Source: Elusimicrobiota bacterium (GTDB taxonomy: Bacteria; Elusimicrobiota; Elusimicrobia; UBA1565). From it: a stretch of DNA of 51,431 nt. Location of the stretch: positions 1 to 51,431 of the forward strand of contig JACPXC010000052.1 in NCBI GenBank assembly GCA_016196755.1, read 5' to 3'. A program made the translations under genes and the position numbers. Positions 15,371-23,022 of this stretch are shown here, in pieces. The stretch's first letter is position 1. Each line of letters starts with the position of its first letter. The notes beneath the pieces were generated by a model, which had not been told where the DNA came from, ran no database searches, and saw only the letters and a program-made list of their open reading frames with translations.

Positions 15371-17034
15371 ACGGGTTCCTGTTGGCCGCTGCGCTGGCTG
15401 CGCCGACACTGGGCCAGGAGAGCGACAGCCTGGTGCGCTTCGTCAGCGGACGCCGTCCCTGGACGACCATGGAGGCGAACTCCGAGCAGCGCCAGCCGCT
15501 CTATCTCGGCAAGACGCCGCTCGAGCTGGCCCTCGGCCTGCCCGACGGGCCGGTCCTCCTTCCCGCGGCCGTGAGGGCCGAGGGCGAGGCCGGCCTCAAG
15601 CGCCTGCTCAAGAAGCTCAAGCGCAAGCGCGCCGAGTTCGAGCTCTGGCCGGCCGTCGACGAGGAAGGCCAGCTGACCTGGGCCGTCTCGCGCTGGCGCG
15701 CCCCCGGCGGGCCCTGGAGTTGGCTGGCGGGGCCCGATAAGCCGCCCATGGGCCGCCGCGCCCTGCTCCTGCCGCGCACGCTCCGGGCCCGGGTCAAGGC
15801 GGAGTACGACGAGATCTTCCTCGACATCCTCAAGCGCTCCGACCTTTACGGGAAGCCCGCCTTGGGGGACTGCGTCTGGACCGAGCCCGGCGGCCTGCCG
15901 CTCGACGGCTGGAAGGCTCCCGACGCCAACGAGGACGTCCGGATGCGCTTCAGATCGAAGGTCTGCCGCGCCCTGCCCCAACCCTGCGTGGTCAACGGCC
16001 AGGCCCGCGTCTACACGGTGGCGGCTGGGACGGAGCCCGTGCGCTGGCCCGAGGAGCTGGGCTGGGCGGGACCGATGCCGGAGGCTCAGGCGCCGGCCGA
16101 CGCGGCGCCGCGCCTGGCCTGGCCGCCCGGCTTCGCCGAAGCGTTCATGGCCGACGCGCGAGCGCTCTCCGGCGAGGAGGACCTCGTCTTCGCCGACGGG
16201 CGCCGCCTGCGCCTGACGCGCAAGAACAGCGCGCAGGCCGACCACCAGCTCTCGGAGCTCCTCGATTGGCTGGAGGCGCGCTACAAGGCCATGGGACTGG
16301 CCACCTGGCGCGACCGGTTCTGGTGGCGCGGCGTGGCCCAATCGAACCTGTTCGCGTCGATCCCGGGCAGCCTTGACCCGGAGGAGAACCGCCCGGTCCT
16401 GCTGGCCGACCACGTCGACACCGCCTTCGCCGAGGACATCTTCAAGTCCACGCGGGCGCGGGTCTCGGTGCCCGGTGCCGACGACGACGTCTCCGGCACG
16501 GCCGCGCTCCTGCGCGCCGCCGAGGCGCTCAAGGGCCTTAAGCCCAAGCACGACATCTGGCTCACCCACCTTACCGGCGAAGAGTTCCCGGGCGACGACC
16601 TGGGCGCCCGGCGGCTCATCCGCGGCCTCCTGGCCGAAAAGCGCCGCCTGAGCGGGGTCCTGATCCTCGACATGATCGCCTACCGCGAGAAGAAGGACCC
16701 GGTCTTCCAGCTCAGCGTCGGCGAGGGCGCGGCGGCGGCGCGTCTGGGGGCCGCGGCCTTCGCTTTGTCGACCCGCACCGCGGCGGGGTTCTCTCCCGTC
16801 CTGCGCGGGCGCTGGGACCCGGAGAGCTACCTTTATAATACCGACGCCCTGATCTTCTCCGAGGCTGGTTTCCCGGCCCTGCTGTTTAACGAGCACCTCA
16901 ACCTCATGCACAACATCGAGCGGCGCCACTATCACGAGTCGACCGATTCGACGCGCCTGCTCGACGCCGCCCTGGCCGAGGCCGTGGCGCGCGCGGCCGC
17001 CGAGACCGCGGCCTGGCTGGCGGAACAGCCGTGA
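15367..17034 (+). CDS. secreted M28-family zinc aminopeptidase-like protein
   Basis: A 555-residue protein. A short hydrophobic N-terminus (FLLAAALAAPTLGQ) looks like a signal peptide. Residues of about 20-260 have no recognised domain. The C-terminal half carries the M28 metal-binding pattern: LADHVDTA (His), GADDDVSGTAALL (bridging Asp), LTGEEFPGDD (Glu-Glu), LILDMIAYR (Asp), and HYHESTDS (His). This supports a two-zinc exopeptidase acting on peptides outside the cytoplasm. The GTG start overlaps the HAD stop codon (GTGA), and the next gene encodes a C39-like peptidase, so the operon seems to handle peptides or peptidoglycan-derived material. Confidence 0.85.
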   Translation: MNGFLLAAALAAPTLGQESDSLVRFVSGRRPWTTMEANSEQRQPLYLGKTPLELALGLPDGPVLLPAAVRAEGEAGLKRLLKKLKRKRAEFELWPAVDEEGQLTWAVSRWRAPGGPWSWLAGPDKPPMGRRALLLPRTLRARVKAEYDEIFLDILKRSDLYGKPALGDCVWTEPGGLPLDGWKAPDANEDVRMRFRSKVCRALPQPCVVNGQARVYTVAAGTEPVRWPEELGWAGPMPEAQAPADAAPRLAWPPGFAEAFMADARALSGEEDLVFADGRRLRLTRKNSAQADHQLSELLDWLEARYKAMGLATWRDRFWWRGVAQSNLFASIPGSLDPEENRPVLLADHVDTAFAEDIFKSTRARVSVPGADDDVSGTAALLRAAEALKGLKPKHDIWLTHLTGEEFPGDDLGARRLIRGLLAEKRRLSGVLILDMIAYREKKDPVFQLSVGEGAAAARLGAAAFALSTRTAAGFSPVLRGRWDPESYLYNTDALIFSEAGFPALLFNEHLNLMHNIERRHYHESTDSTRLLDAALAEAVARAAAETAAWLAEQP

Positions 17035-17666
17035 GGGCGGGGCTGGCCTTGGCGGCCGCCTGCGCGCTGAGCGCTTGCGCGGGACACCGCGTCGGCGCCG
17101 GGCTGCCGGCGGGGAGCCTGCCCGTGCCGCTGGTCCGCCAAGCCACGCCGTATAGCTGCGGGGCGGCGGCCATGTCGTCGGTGCTGCGCTATTGGAAGGT
17201 CTTCGACGGCGGGGAGCGCTCGCTCTATGAGCGGCTCCAGACCACCGAGGAGGACGGCACCGATCCGCGCTCGATGGTCAAGGTCGCGCGCGAGCTGGGG
17301 CTCAAGGCCGAGCTGGCCGAGAACCTGACGGTCGACGACCTGCGCCGTCATTTGGCCGAGGGGCAGACCGTGATCCTCGACGTCCAGGCCTGGGCCGACG
17401 ACGATCCCACGCCGGGCGACTACTCCGACAACTGGGAGGACGGCCACTACGTCGTCCTGGTCGGCCTCGACGAAACGAAAGCCTACGTCATGGATCCCTC
17501 GATCCACGGCGGCTACGGCTGGATCCCGCTGGACGAGCTGCCTGGGCGCTGGCACGACTACGAGGACCGCGACGGCACGCTCTGGCGCTACCACGGGCTG
17601 GGCGTGGCGGTGTCCGGCGCGGACCGCCTGCGCTCGGCGCCTGCCCCGCTCGAGCGCGTGCGGTGA
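17031..17666 (+). CDS. C39-like cysteine peptidase, predicted lipoprotein
   Basis: A 211-residue protein with a lipobox (ALSAC16) after a short hydrophobic stretch, so probably anchored to a membrane outside the cytoplasm. The C39 peptidase pattern is clear: Q-x-x-x-Y-S-C43-G-A-A-A-M, H139 in GHYVVLVG, and D155 in VMDPS, with the oxyanion Gln before the Cys (VRQATPYSCG). C39 domains usually trim double-glycine leaders within ABC exporters; here the domain stands alone. The GTG start overlaps the M28 stop codon (GTGA). Confidence 0.85.
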   Translation: MRAGLALAAACALSACAGHRVGAGLPAGSLPVPLVRQATPYSCGAAAMSSVLRYWKVFDGGERSLYERLQTTEEDGTDPRSMVKVARELGLKAELAENLTVDDLRRHLAEGQTVILDVQAWADDDPTPGDYSDNWEDGHYVVLVGLDETKAYVMDPSIHGGYGWIPLDELPGRWHDYEDRDGTLWRYHGLGVAVSGADRLRSAPAPLERVR

Positions 17667-18508
17667 TCCCGCCGGGCCTGGGCCATGCCCTGGCCGCCAT
17701 CCTGGTCTGGAGCGCGCTGGCGGTCATGACGGTCAAGCTGAGCCGGGTGCCCCCCCTGCTGCTGGCCGGGCTGGCGCTGAGCATCGGCGGGCTCTGCGGC
17801 TTGGGGTATTGGCGCGACTGGAAGGCTTCGCCCAAGCTGCTGGCCTTGGGCGTCTATGGGATCTTCGGCTACCATCTGGCCTATTTCTTTTCCCTGCGCC
17901 TGGCCCCGCCGGTCTCGGCGAACCTCGTCAACGACCTTTGGCCGCTGCTGATCATCCTGCTCTCGCCGGTGTTCCGGCCCGACATGCGGCTCACGGCGCG
18001 CCACGGCGCGGCGGGGCTCATGGGCTTTGCCGGGGCGGTCCTGCTCGTCGCCGGAGGGGGCGCGGCGTTCAAGACGGCGCATCTGCCCGGCTACGCCTGC
18101 GCCTTCGCCGCGGCGTTGATCTGGGCCACCTATTCGCTGGCCACCAGCCGCCTGCGCGGCGTCCCCACCGGGGTCATGGGCCTGTTCTGCCTGGTCTCGG
18201 GCCTCCTGGCGCTGTCGTGCCATTTCCTCTTCGAGCCCGCCTATAGCTGGCGGGCCGGGGACTTCCCGCTCATCGCCGCCATGGGCCTAGGGCCGCTGGG
18301 CTTCGGCTTCTACGCCTGGGACGCCGGGATGAAGCGCGGCGACCCGCGGATGATCGGGATCCTGTCCTACCTCATCCCTCTGCTCTCGACTCTGCTGCTC
18401 GTGGCCTTCACCGGCGGGACGCTCACGGCCAACGTCTGGCTGGCCATGGGCCTCATCGTCGGCGGGGCCGTGCTGGGCGGTAGCGCTTCAGACCCCAAGC
18501 CCGCCTAG
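17663..18508 (+). CDS. EamA/DMT-family transporter
   Basis: A 281-residue polytopic membrane protein with about ten predicted helices in two repeats, as in drug/metabolite transporters. Family-like features are AYFFSLRLAPPVSANLVNDLWPLLIILLSP (written here as one helix-loop-helix description) in the first half and GFGFYAWDAGMKRGDPRMIGILSYLIPL in the second, which correspond to the conserved repeat halves. Substrates of this family range from amino acids to nucleosides and are not predictable here. The GTG start overlaps the C39 gene stop (GTGA). The last four bases overlap the convergent gene on the minus strand. Confidence 0.85.
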   Translation: MIPPGLGHALAAILVWSALAVMTVKLSRVPPLLLAGLALSIGGLCGLGYWRDWKASPKLLALGVYGIFGYHLAYFFSLRLAPPVSANLVNDLWPLLIILLSPVFRPDMRLTARHGAAGLMGFAGAVLLVAGGGAAFKTAHLPGYACAFAAALIWATYSLATSRLRGVPTGVMGLFCLVSGLLALSCHFLFEPAYSWRAGDFPLIAAMGLGPLGFGFYAWDAGMKRGDPRMIGILSYLIPLLSTLLLVAFTGGTLTANVWLAMGLIVGGAVLGGSASDPKPA

Positions 18509-18876
18509 ACCAGCCCCATCATGCGGCAGACCGGGCAGTCCGGGTGGGTGTCGTCGCCCGAGACGAACGCGACCAGGCCCGGGCCGGACGAACGTTCCGG
18601 CAGCTTCAGCGCGGGCGTGGGGATGCCGCCCTTGAAGAAGGTGGTCAGGGACTCGGCCGCCTGACGCTCATCGACGCGCGTCCCGTAGCGCAGCCGCATC
18701 CCGTCGGCCACCTCGAGGAACAGCGGGCCGCGGTCGCACCGGAGGCTGAGCGAGCGCTCTCCGTCGCGCAGCTCGAGGACTCCGGTCGCCGCGCGTTTGA
18801 GGCGCGCCAGTTCCGCGCGCGCGTCGCCTTTCGTCGCTTCCGTCGTCCGCAGGACTTCGTTCACGTAGAGTCTCAT
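18505..18876 (-). CDS. small unknown protein with C-terminal CPVC motif
   Basis: A 123-residue soluble protein without a recognised domain. It starts at ATG 18874-18876, preceded by a good Shine-Dalgarno sequence (GGGAGGA, 4 bases away). Longer frames upstream have no support. The C-terminus ends in H-P-D-C-P-V-C-R-M-M, a CxxC that could bind metal or be redox active. A GC hairpin (18889-18906) precedes the ribosome site. It is one of the few leadered genes in the window. Confidence 0.65.
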   Translation of the reverse strand: MRLYVNEVLRTTEATKGDARAELARLKRAATGVLELRDGERSLSLRCDRGPLFLEVADGMRLRYGTRVDERQAAESLTTFFKGGIPTPALKLPERSSGPGLVAFVSGDDTHPDCPVCRMMGLV

Positions 18877-18973
18877 GGCTCCTCCCGGGGGCCGCGTCCG
18901 CGGCCCATGAGGGTATATACGCCGGACCCCCCGAAAAGGTTCCCTGTTCATGAGAAGTTCACATGCCGGGGTA

Positions 18974-19002
18974 TTGCATTTCCGTCATACTCCTGCTAAA
19001 TA
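18974..19002 (+). promoter_or_regulatory. promoter TTGCAT-17-TAAATA of the serine hydrolase gene
   Basis: TTGCAT (18974-18979) and TAAATA (18997-19002) are 17 bases apart, leaving a leader of roughly 40 bases before the TTG start at 19051. This unit has a normal leader with a Shine-Dalgarno sequence, unlike most others here. Confidence 0.55.
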
Positions 19003-19050
19003 TTTGCAGTGGGTCGCCGTCGACCCCGCCCTCGCCGAGAAGGAGACCCC

Positions 19051-20220
19051 TTGCGCATCGTCCGTCTGCTGGTCGTCGCCGCGCTGCTGGCCCCGTCCGT
19101 GCCCGCCCACGCCCAGGACGAGGCGCGCTTCGACATCTCCTATTACTGGGACCTGGACGCGGCGCGCGCCCGCGCCCAGCGCGACGCGGTGGCCTCGGCC
19201 CTGGGGCCGAACGTGGACGCCAAGCTCAAGGTCGTGCGCTCGGAGACCGGCTGGGCCGTGGTCTACCGCCGCGACGGCGACGCCGACGGCGCGCGTCTGG
19301 CGGCCCAGACCCATACCCGCATCCTGCAGGCCCGCGGCCTGGGCGCCGCGGCGCCGGTGCGCGCGCGCGCCTGGTCCGAGGCGGCGGCCGACGGCGAGCC
19401 GGCCGGCATAGTCCAGCGGCGCGCCCTCGAGGCCCTAGTCGAGATGCGGGTCAAGGAGCTGCGCCGGCGCGGACGCATCGCCGCCGACGAGCGCACGGCC
19501 TGGACCGTCTACGACTTCACGACCGGCGAGCAGCTGGTCTCGATCAACGAGGACCTCAAGCTCCAGGCCGCCAGCCTCATCAAGCCCTTCGTCGTCCTGG
19601 CCTATTTCGAGGAAGTCCGCGCCGGGCGCCGGGTCTACGACGCCGCCATGGCGCGCCGCATGGAGCGCATGATCCAGCGCTCCGACAACCCGGCGACCAA
19701 CGCCGTGATGAGGAACCTCGGCGGCCCCCCGGCGGTGGCGCGCATCCTGCGCCGGAACTACGGCCAGCTCTTCGGCGACCTCGAGCTCGTCGAGTACATC
19801 CCGGCCGGCGGGCGCACCTACAAGAACCGGGCCTCGGCCCGCGACTATTCGCGCTACCTGCTCTCGTTGTGGAAGGGCACGCTCCCCTACTCCAAGGAGA
19901 TCAAGCGCCTGATGGCCCTGCCCAAGCGCGACCGCCTGCACACCGGGGCGCGCGACGTGCCCGACGACGTGGGCATCCACTCGAAGACCGGCTCGACCCG
20001 CCACCTCTGCGGCGACATGGGCGTGCTGCGCGCCAAGGCGGCCGATGGACGCGAGTATCCCTACGCCCTGGTCGGCATCATCGAGAAGCGCGCCCCGGCG
20101 CGCAACTACATGCGCTGGCTGCACGCCCGCGGGGACGTCATCCGCGAGATCTCCAGCATGGTCTACCGGCGCATCGGCGAGCGTCATGGCTTTCTCCCCA
20201 GCGGCATCGCCGCTCGCTGA
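19051..20220 (+). CDS. secreted serine hydrolase of the penicillin-binding/class A beta-lactamase fold
   Basis: A 389-residue exported protein. The TTG start is set by AAGGAG 5 bases upstream and a signal peptide (LRIVRLLVVAALLAPSVPAHA). Residues of about 25-100 form a separate small domain of SPOR-like appearance. The hydrolase domain shows the SxxK motif (ASLIKPF), SDN (RSDNPATN) and KTG (HSKTGST). I do not see the ExxLN omega-loop glutamate motif of true class A beta-lactamases, so a D,D-peptidase-like or other peptidoglycan role is at least as likely. It is the first of three closely spaced genes. Confidence 0.82.
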   Translation: MRIVRLLVVAALLAPSVPAHAQDEARFDISYYWDLDAARARAQRDAVASALGPNVDAKLKVVRSETGWAVVYRRDGDADGARLAAQTHTRILQARGLGAAAPVRARAWSEAAADGEPAGIVQRRALEALVEMRVKELRRRGRIAADERTAWTVYDFTTGEQLVSINEDLKLQAASLIKPFVVLAYFEEVRAGRRVYDAAMARRMERMIQRSDNPATNAVMRNLGGPPAVARILRRNYGQLFGDLELVEYIPAGGRTYKNRASARDYSRYLLSLWKGTLPYSKEIKRLMALPKRDRLHTGARDVPDDVGIHSKTGSTRHLCGDMGVLRAKAADGREYPYALVGIIEKRAPARNYMRWLHARGDVIREISSMVYRRIGERHGFLPSGIAAR

Positions 20221-20222
20221 GG

Positions 20223-20825
20223 ATGGCCCGCCGCGGCTGGACCCTCAAGGTCCCCGAGGCGCTGTTCTGGGTCCTCTCCATCCCCGTCGCCTTCGTCGCC
20301 ATCGGCGTGGTGCTCTATGTCGGCATCTGTCTTTCTTACGGCTACGAGCTCGAGGCCGGGTTTCCCGGGGCGTGGTTCTGGCTGACCTTCTCCCCCGGCA
20401 TTCTGCTCTCGGCGCTCTACGCGGGCGGCCGCCTGCAGCTCGTCTCGTCTATGCCTAGCCTGTCCGCGACGGAGCCCCCGCCGCCGGCCACGCTGGCCCT
20501 GCCGGGGGCCGCTGAGCCCGCCGTCCCGGTACGCTCGCAATCCGCGCCTCTGGCCGAGCCCCGCAAGCGCCGGGCTCCCGAGGGGATCCTGTTCTGGACC
20601 GGAGTCGCCTGGTTGGGCCTCGCCTGGGCCCTGGCGGTGCTGCAGACGGAGAGCTTCGACGCCGTGCTCGGGATCAAGCTGGGCGGGATCCGTTTCCAAG
20701 GAACCTATTGGAACCGCTGGTGGTTCGTCTTCTACGGCTTCACCGCCGCCGGGGTCGCCCAGGTCGTCGTCGCCATGCTGCTCTTCGTCCGCCGGCTCAA
20801 CAGACGCGATGACGATCGGGGATAA
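20223..20825 (+). CDS. membrane protein of unknown function
   Basis: A 200-residue protein with four predicted transmembrane helices arranged as two pairs (about 12-35 and 48-65; about 118-138 and 170-192), separated by an Ala/Pro-rich linker. The ATG lies 2 bases after the serine hydrolase stop codon, so it is in the same transcript. The end of the gene overlaps the next gene by 17 bases. No family recognised. Confidence 0.65.
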   Translation: MARRGWTLKVPEALFWVLSIPVAFVAIGVVLYVGICLSYGYELEAGFPGAWFWLTFSPGILLSALYAGGRLQLVSSMPSLSATEPPPPATLALPGAAEPAVPVRSQSAPLAEPRKRRAPEGILFWTGVAWLGLAWALAVLQTESFDAVLGIKLGGIRFQGTYWNRWWFVFYGFTAAGVAQVVVAMLLFVRRLNRRDDDRG

Positions 20826-22146
20826 GGAGGGCGGCGAGCTCGTCGGCAGCGGCTCCTTCCGCGTCGACCGCCAGAAGGCGCTCGAGAAGCTCCGCGAGTT
20901 CCGGCGCCGCGACGTGGGGGCGGTCATGCTCTTCGCACGCTGCGCGGCGGCGGCCGGCGCGCGCCGGCTGTCTATCGAGCAGGGGCCCAAGTCTATCGAG
21001 CTGCGCTTCGACGGGGCGCCGTTCTCCCGCGAGGAGATGGTCGACCCGTACGCCGCCCTGTTCGGGACGGAAGGCGCCGCCGAGGAGCGCACTCGCTGGC
21101 TGGCCCTGGCCCTGGTCCATGCCTGGCGGCCGAGCCTCTCGGGTCTCTCCCTGGCTTCCGGCCCGGCCGGCGCGCGCTCCCGTCTGGAGGCCTCGGAGTT
21201 CGGCGGCGAGCGGGTCGACCGCGACGACTCCGTGGAGTCGGAGACCGTCGTGCGGCTCGAGCTGGCCCGCGAGGACGACGCGCATTGGCGCCACCCTATC
21301 CCGCCCGAGATGATCCACTGCCGGCCGCGGAGCCACCTCTGGGGGCGGATGGCGGTGGAGGTGCGCCGCGGCGGGGCGGCGGTCTCGCGGGTCGCGGCGG
21401 GGCCCCAGGCCCCGGGCGAGCTCATCTTCGAGGAAGACGGCGTCTTCGGACACATCTCGATCCCGCCCGACGGCTCGGATTTCACGACCATGGACGCCTA
21501 CCTGCACGGCGTCTACGCCGGCCGGCTGGGCTGGGGCGACGCCCGCGCCGCCGTGGTCGGGAAGATCGAGGACCCCGGACTCTCTCTCGACGCCTCGCTG
21601 GCCGCGATAGTCCGCAACGAGCGCCTCGAGCGCATCGAGGCCCTGGTTCGCCGCCAGACCGACGCGCTCATCTACAAGGTCGCCGCCGAGCAAGGCGAGC
21701 GGATGGGGGAGACCGCCAAGCTCCTGGGCGCCGACGCGGTTCTGCGCCGCTTGTGGTCGCGCCGCCTGGCCGGCCCGGAGGTCGAGGCCGAGCGCGGCGC
21801 CGGGGCGCTGGCCCGCCTGCGGACGCTCCTGGGTCTCGACGACCCCGCCCGCGCGGCCCGCGTCCTCCATGACGCCTGCGCCACGGCTTGGCTGCGCGAG
21901 ATCGCCGCCGAATTCACCTTGCGCAAGCCGGCGGCCTCGGACCGGGCCCTGGCAGCGGTCGTCGACGCGGCGCCGGTGGCCTTCGACGCCGGCTGGCGGC
22001 CGGTGGGCTGCGCGGAGCTGCGCGCGGCTTTCGCGGCGAAGCGCCTCGCGGTGGCCGACGAGCCGGCGCGGCGGGCGGAGCCGGGGCGGATAGCGGTCTG
22101 GTATGACGGGGCGTCCGGCAGGTTCTGGGAGCTGTTCGGGCGGTAG
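20809..22146 (+). CDS. uncharacterised protein with GHKL (Hsp90-like) ATPase-like N-terminus
   Basis: A 445-residue soluble protein. The N-terminus reads FRVDRQKALEKLREF, then a helix ending LFARCAAAAGARRLSIEQ, then SIELRFDGAPFSREEM. This resembles uncharacterised proteins with the Hsp90/GHKL layout (helix, strand, D-G-x-x-F for D-N-G-x-G-M). The ATP-lid glycines are not evident, so ATP binding is unproven. The middle part (FTTMDAYLHGVYAG, then GLSLDASLAAIVRNERLERIEALVRR) has no family that I can name. It starts inside the end of the membrane protein gene, which suggests coupled expression and possibly a shared complex. Confidence 0.6.
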   Translation: MTIGDKEGGELVGSGSFRVDRQKALEKLREFRRRDVGAVMLFARCAAAAGARRLSIEQGPKSIELRFDGAPFSREEMVDPYAALFGTEGAAEERTRWLALALVHAWRPSLSGLSLASGPAGARSRLEASEFGGERVDRDDSVESETVVRLELAREDDAHWRHPIPPEMIHCRPRSHLWGRMAVEVRRGGAAVSRVAAGPQAPGELIFEEDGVFGHISIPPDGSDFTTMDAYLHGVYAGRLGWGDARAAVVGKIEDPGLSLDASLAAIVRNERLERIEALVRRQTDALIYKVAAEQGERMGETAKLLGADAVLRRLWSRRLAGPEVEAERGAGALARLRTLLGLDDPARAARVLHDACATAWLREIAAEFTLRKPAASDRALAAVVDAAPVAFDAGWRPVGCAELRAAFAAKRLAVADEPARRAEPGRIAVWYDGASGRFWELFGR

Positions 22147-22875
22147 CTACTTCGCCATCCCGTCGGTAGGCTTGGGCAGAGGCGAGGACTCGGGCGGAGG
22201 CTGAGGCGCGACGGGAGCGACCGGCGCCGGCGACGGCGCCATCGAAGCCGACGGGACCTCCGACGACCCCAGGGGTGCGAGCCGGTCGCGCACGGTTAGG
22301 ACGTCCCGCCTCACGCGCTCGGCCTGCATCAGGAAGAACTGGGCGTCGGTCTCCGGCTGGGCCGCGGTCTCCTCGGCCAGGCGCGCGGCCGACAAAGCGC
22401 TCTCCCAGGCCCGGCTCGACTCGGGGTCCTCGGCCAGGGCGGGGCTGAACTCCTCTTCTTCAAGGACCTGACGGGCCTCGCGGACGCTGGCGCCGCGCCT
22501 GTCGGGGGGCAGCAGCGAGGCTTCCTTGAGAGCGGCCGGACGCAGGAGCGTCTGCACGCGCCACAGCGCCGCGCGCAGCCTGGCCCGGGCCACCATCCGT
22601 CCGGTGTCGCGCTCGGCGGCCGCGGCCTCCTGGGCCGCCGCCAGGAGGTCGGTCTGGCGCTCCAGCAGCCGAGTCTGGCGCGTGAGCAGGCGCGAGAACT
22701 GCAGGACGAACAGGAAGGCCATGGCGGCCACGGCCAGGCCGGCCCAGTCGCGCGGCGGCAGCTCGCGCGCCGTCCTCTGGGCGCGCTCCAGGTGCGGGCG
22801 GACCTCCTCGAGCCGGGCGCGCAGGCGCGCCGCGCGCTCGGGGCCGAGCACCGCCTCCAGCCTCTGCGTCAGCAC
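22147..22875 (-). CDS. single-pass membrane protein with coiled-coil region, unknown function
   Basis: A protein of 242 residues from the GTG at 22873-22875 (VLTQRLEAV). A GTG at 22956 would add 27 Arg/Pro-rich residues that look non-coding. One transmembrane helix (GLAVAAMAFLFVLQFSRLL) is followed by a long charged helical region rich in Gln/Ala/Glu and a Pro/Ser-rich tail. It ends one base after the convergent GHKL-like gene. No family recognised. Confidence 0.6.
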   Translation of the reverse strand: MLTQRLEAVLGPERAARLRARLEEVRPHLERAQRTARELPPRDWAGLAVAAMAFLFVLQFSRLLTRQTRLLERQTDLLAAAQEAAAAERDTGRMVARARLRAALWRVQTLLRPAALKEASLLPPDRRGASVREARQVLEEEEFSPALAEDPESSRAWESALSAARLAEETAAQPETDAQFFLMQAERVRRDVLTVRDRLAPLGSSEVPSASMAPSPAPVAPVAPQPPPESSPLPKPTDGMAK

Positions 22876-23009
22876 CCCCGGAGTGTGCCCGGAACGGCGC
22901 GGACGCGCAAGGGCGGCGGTGTTGCGCGCGGCGGGGCCCACTCCGGCTAGGACCACCGTCCGGTGCCGCCTGCCCCTTAGGCCTCAGGATACCGTCTCGC
23001 CGGGAGCGC

Positions 23010-23015
23010 TATAGT
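23010..23015 (+). promoter_or_regulatory. -10 box TATAGT of the ABC exporter gene
   Basis: TATAGT ends 7 bases before the ATG at 23023, with no Shine-Dalgarno sequence in the gap. It predicts a leaderless mRNA. Confidence 0.6.
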
Positions 23016-23022
23016 CCTGCCC

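Noticed and set aside
15268-16935. 555-codon minus-strand frame
   Set aside because: It is antisense to the M28 peptidase, which has clear metal ligands.
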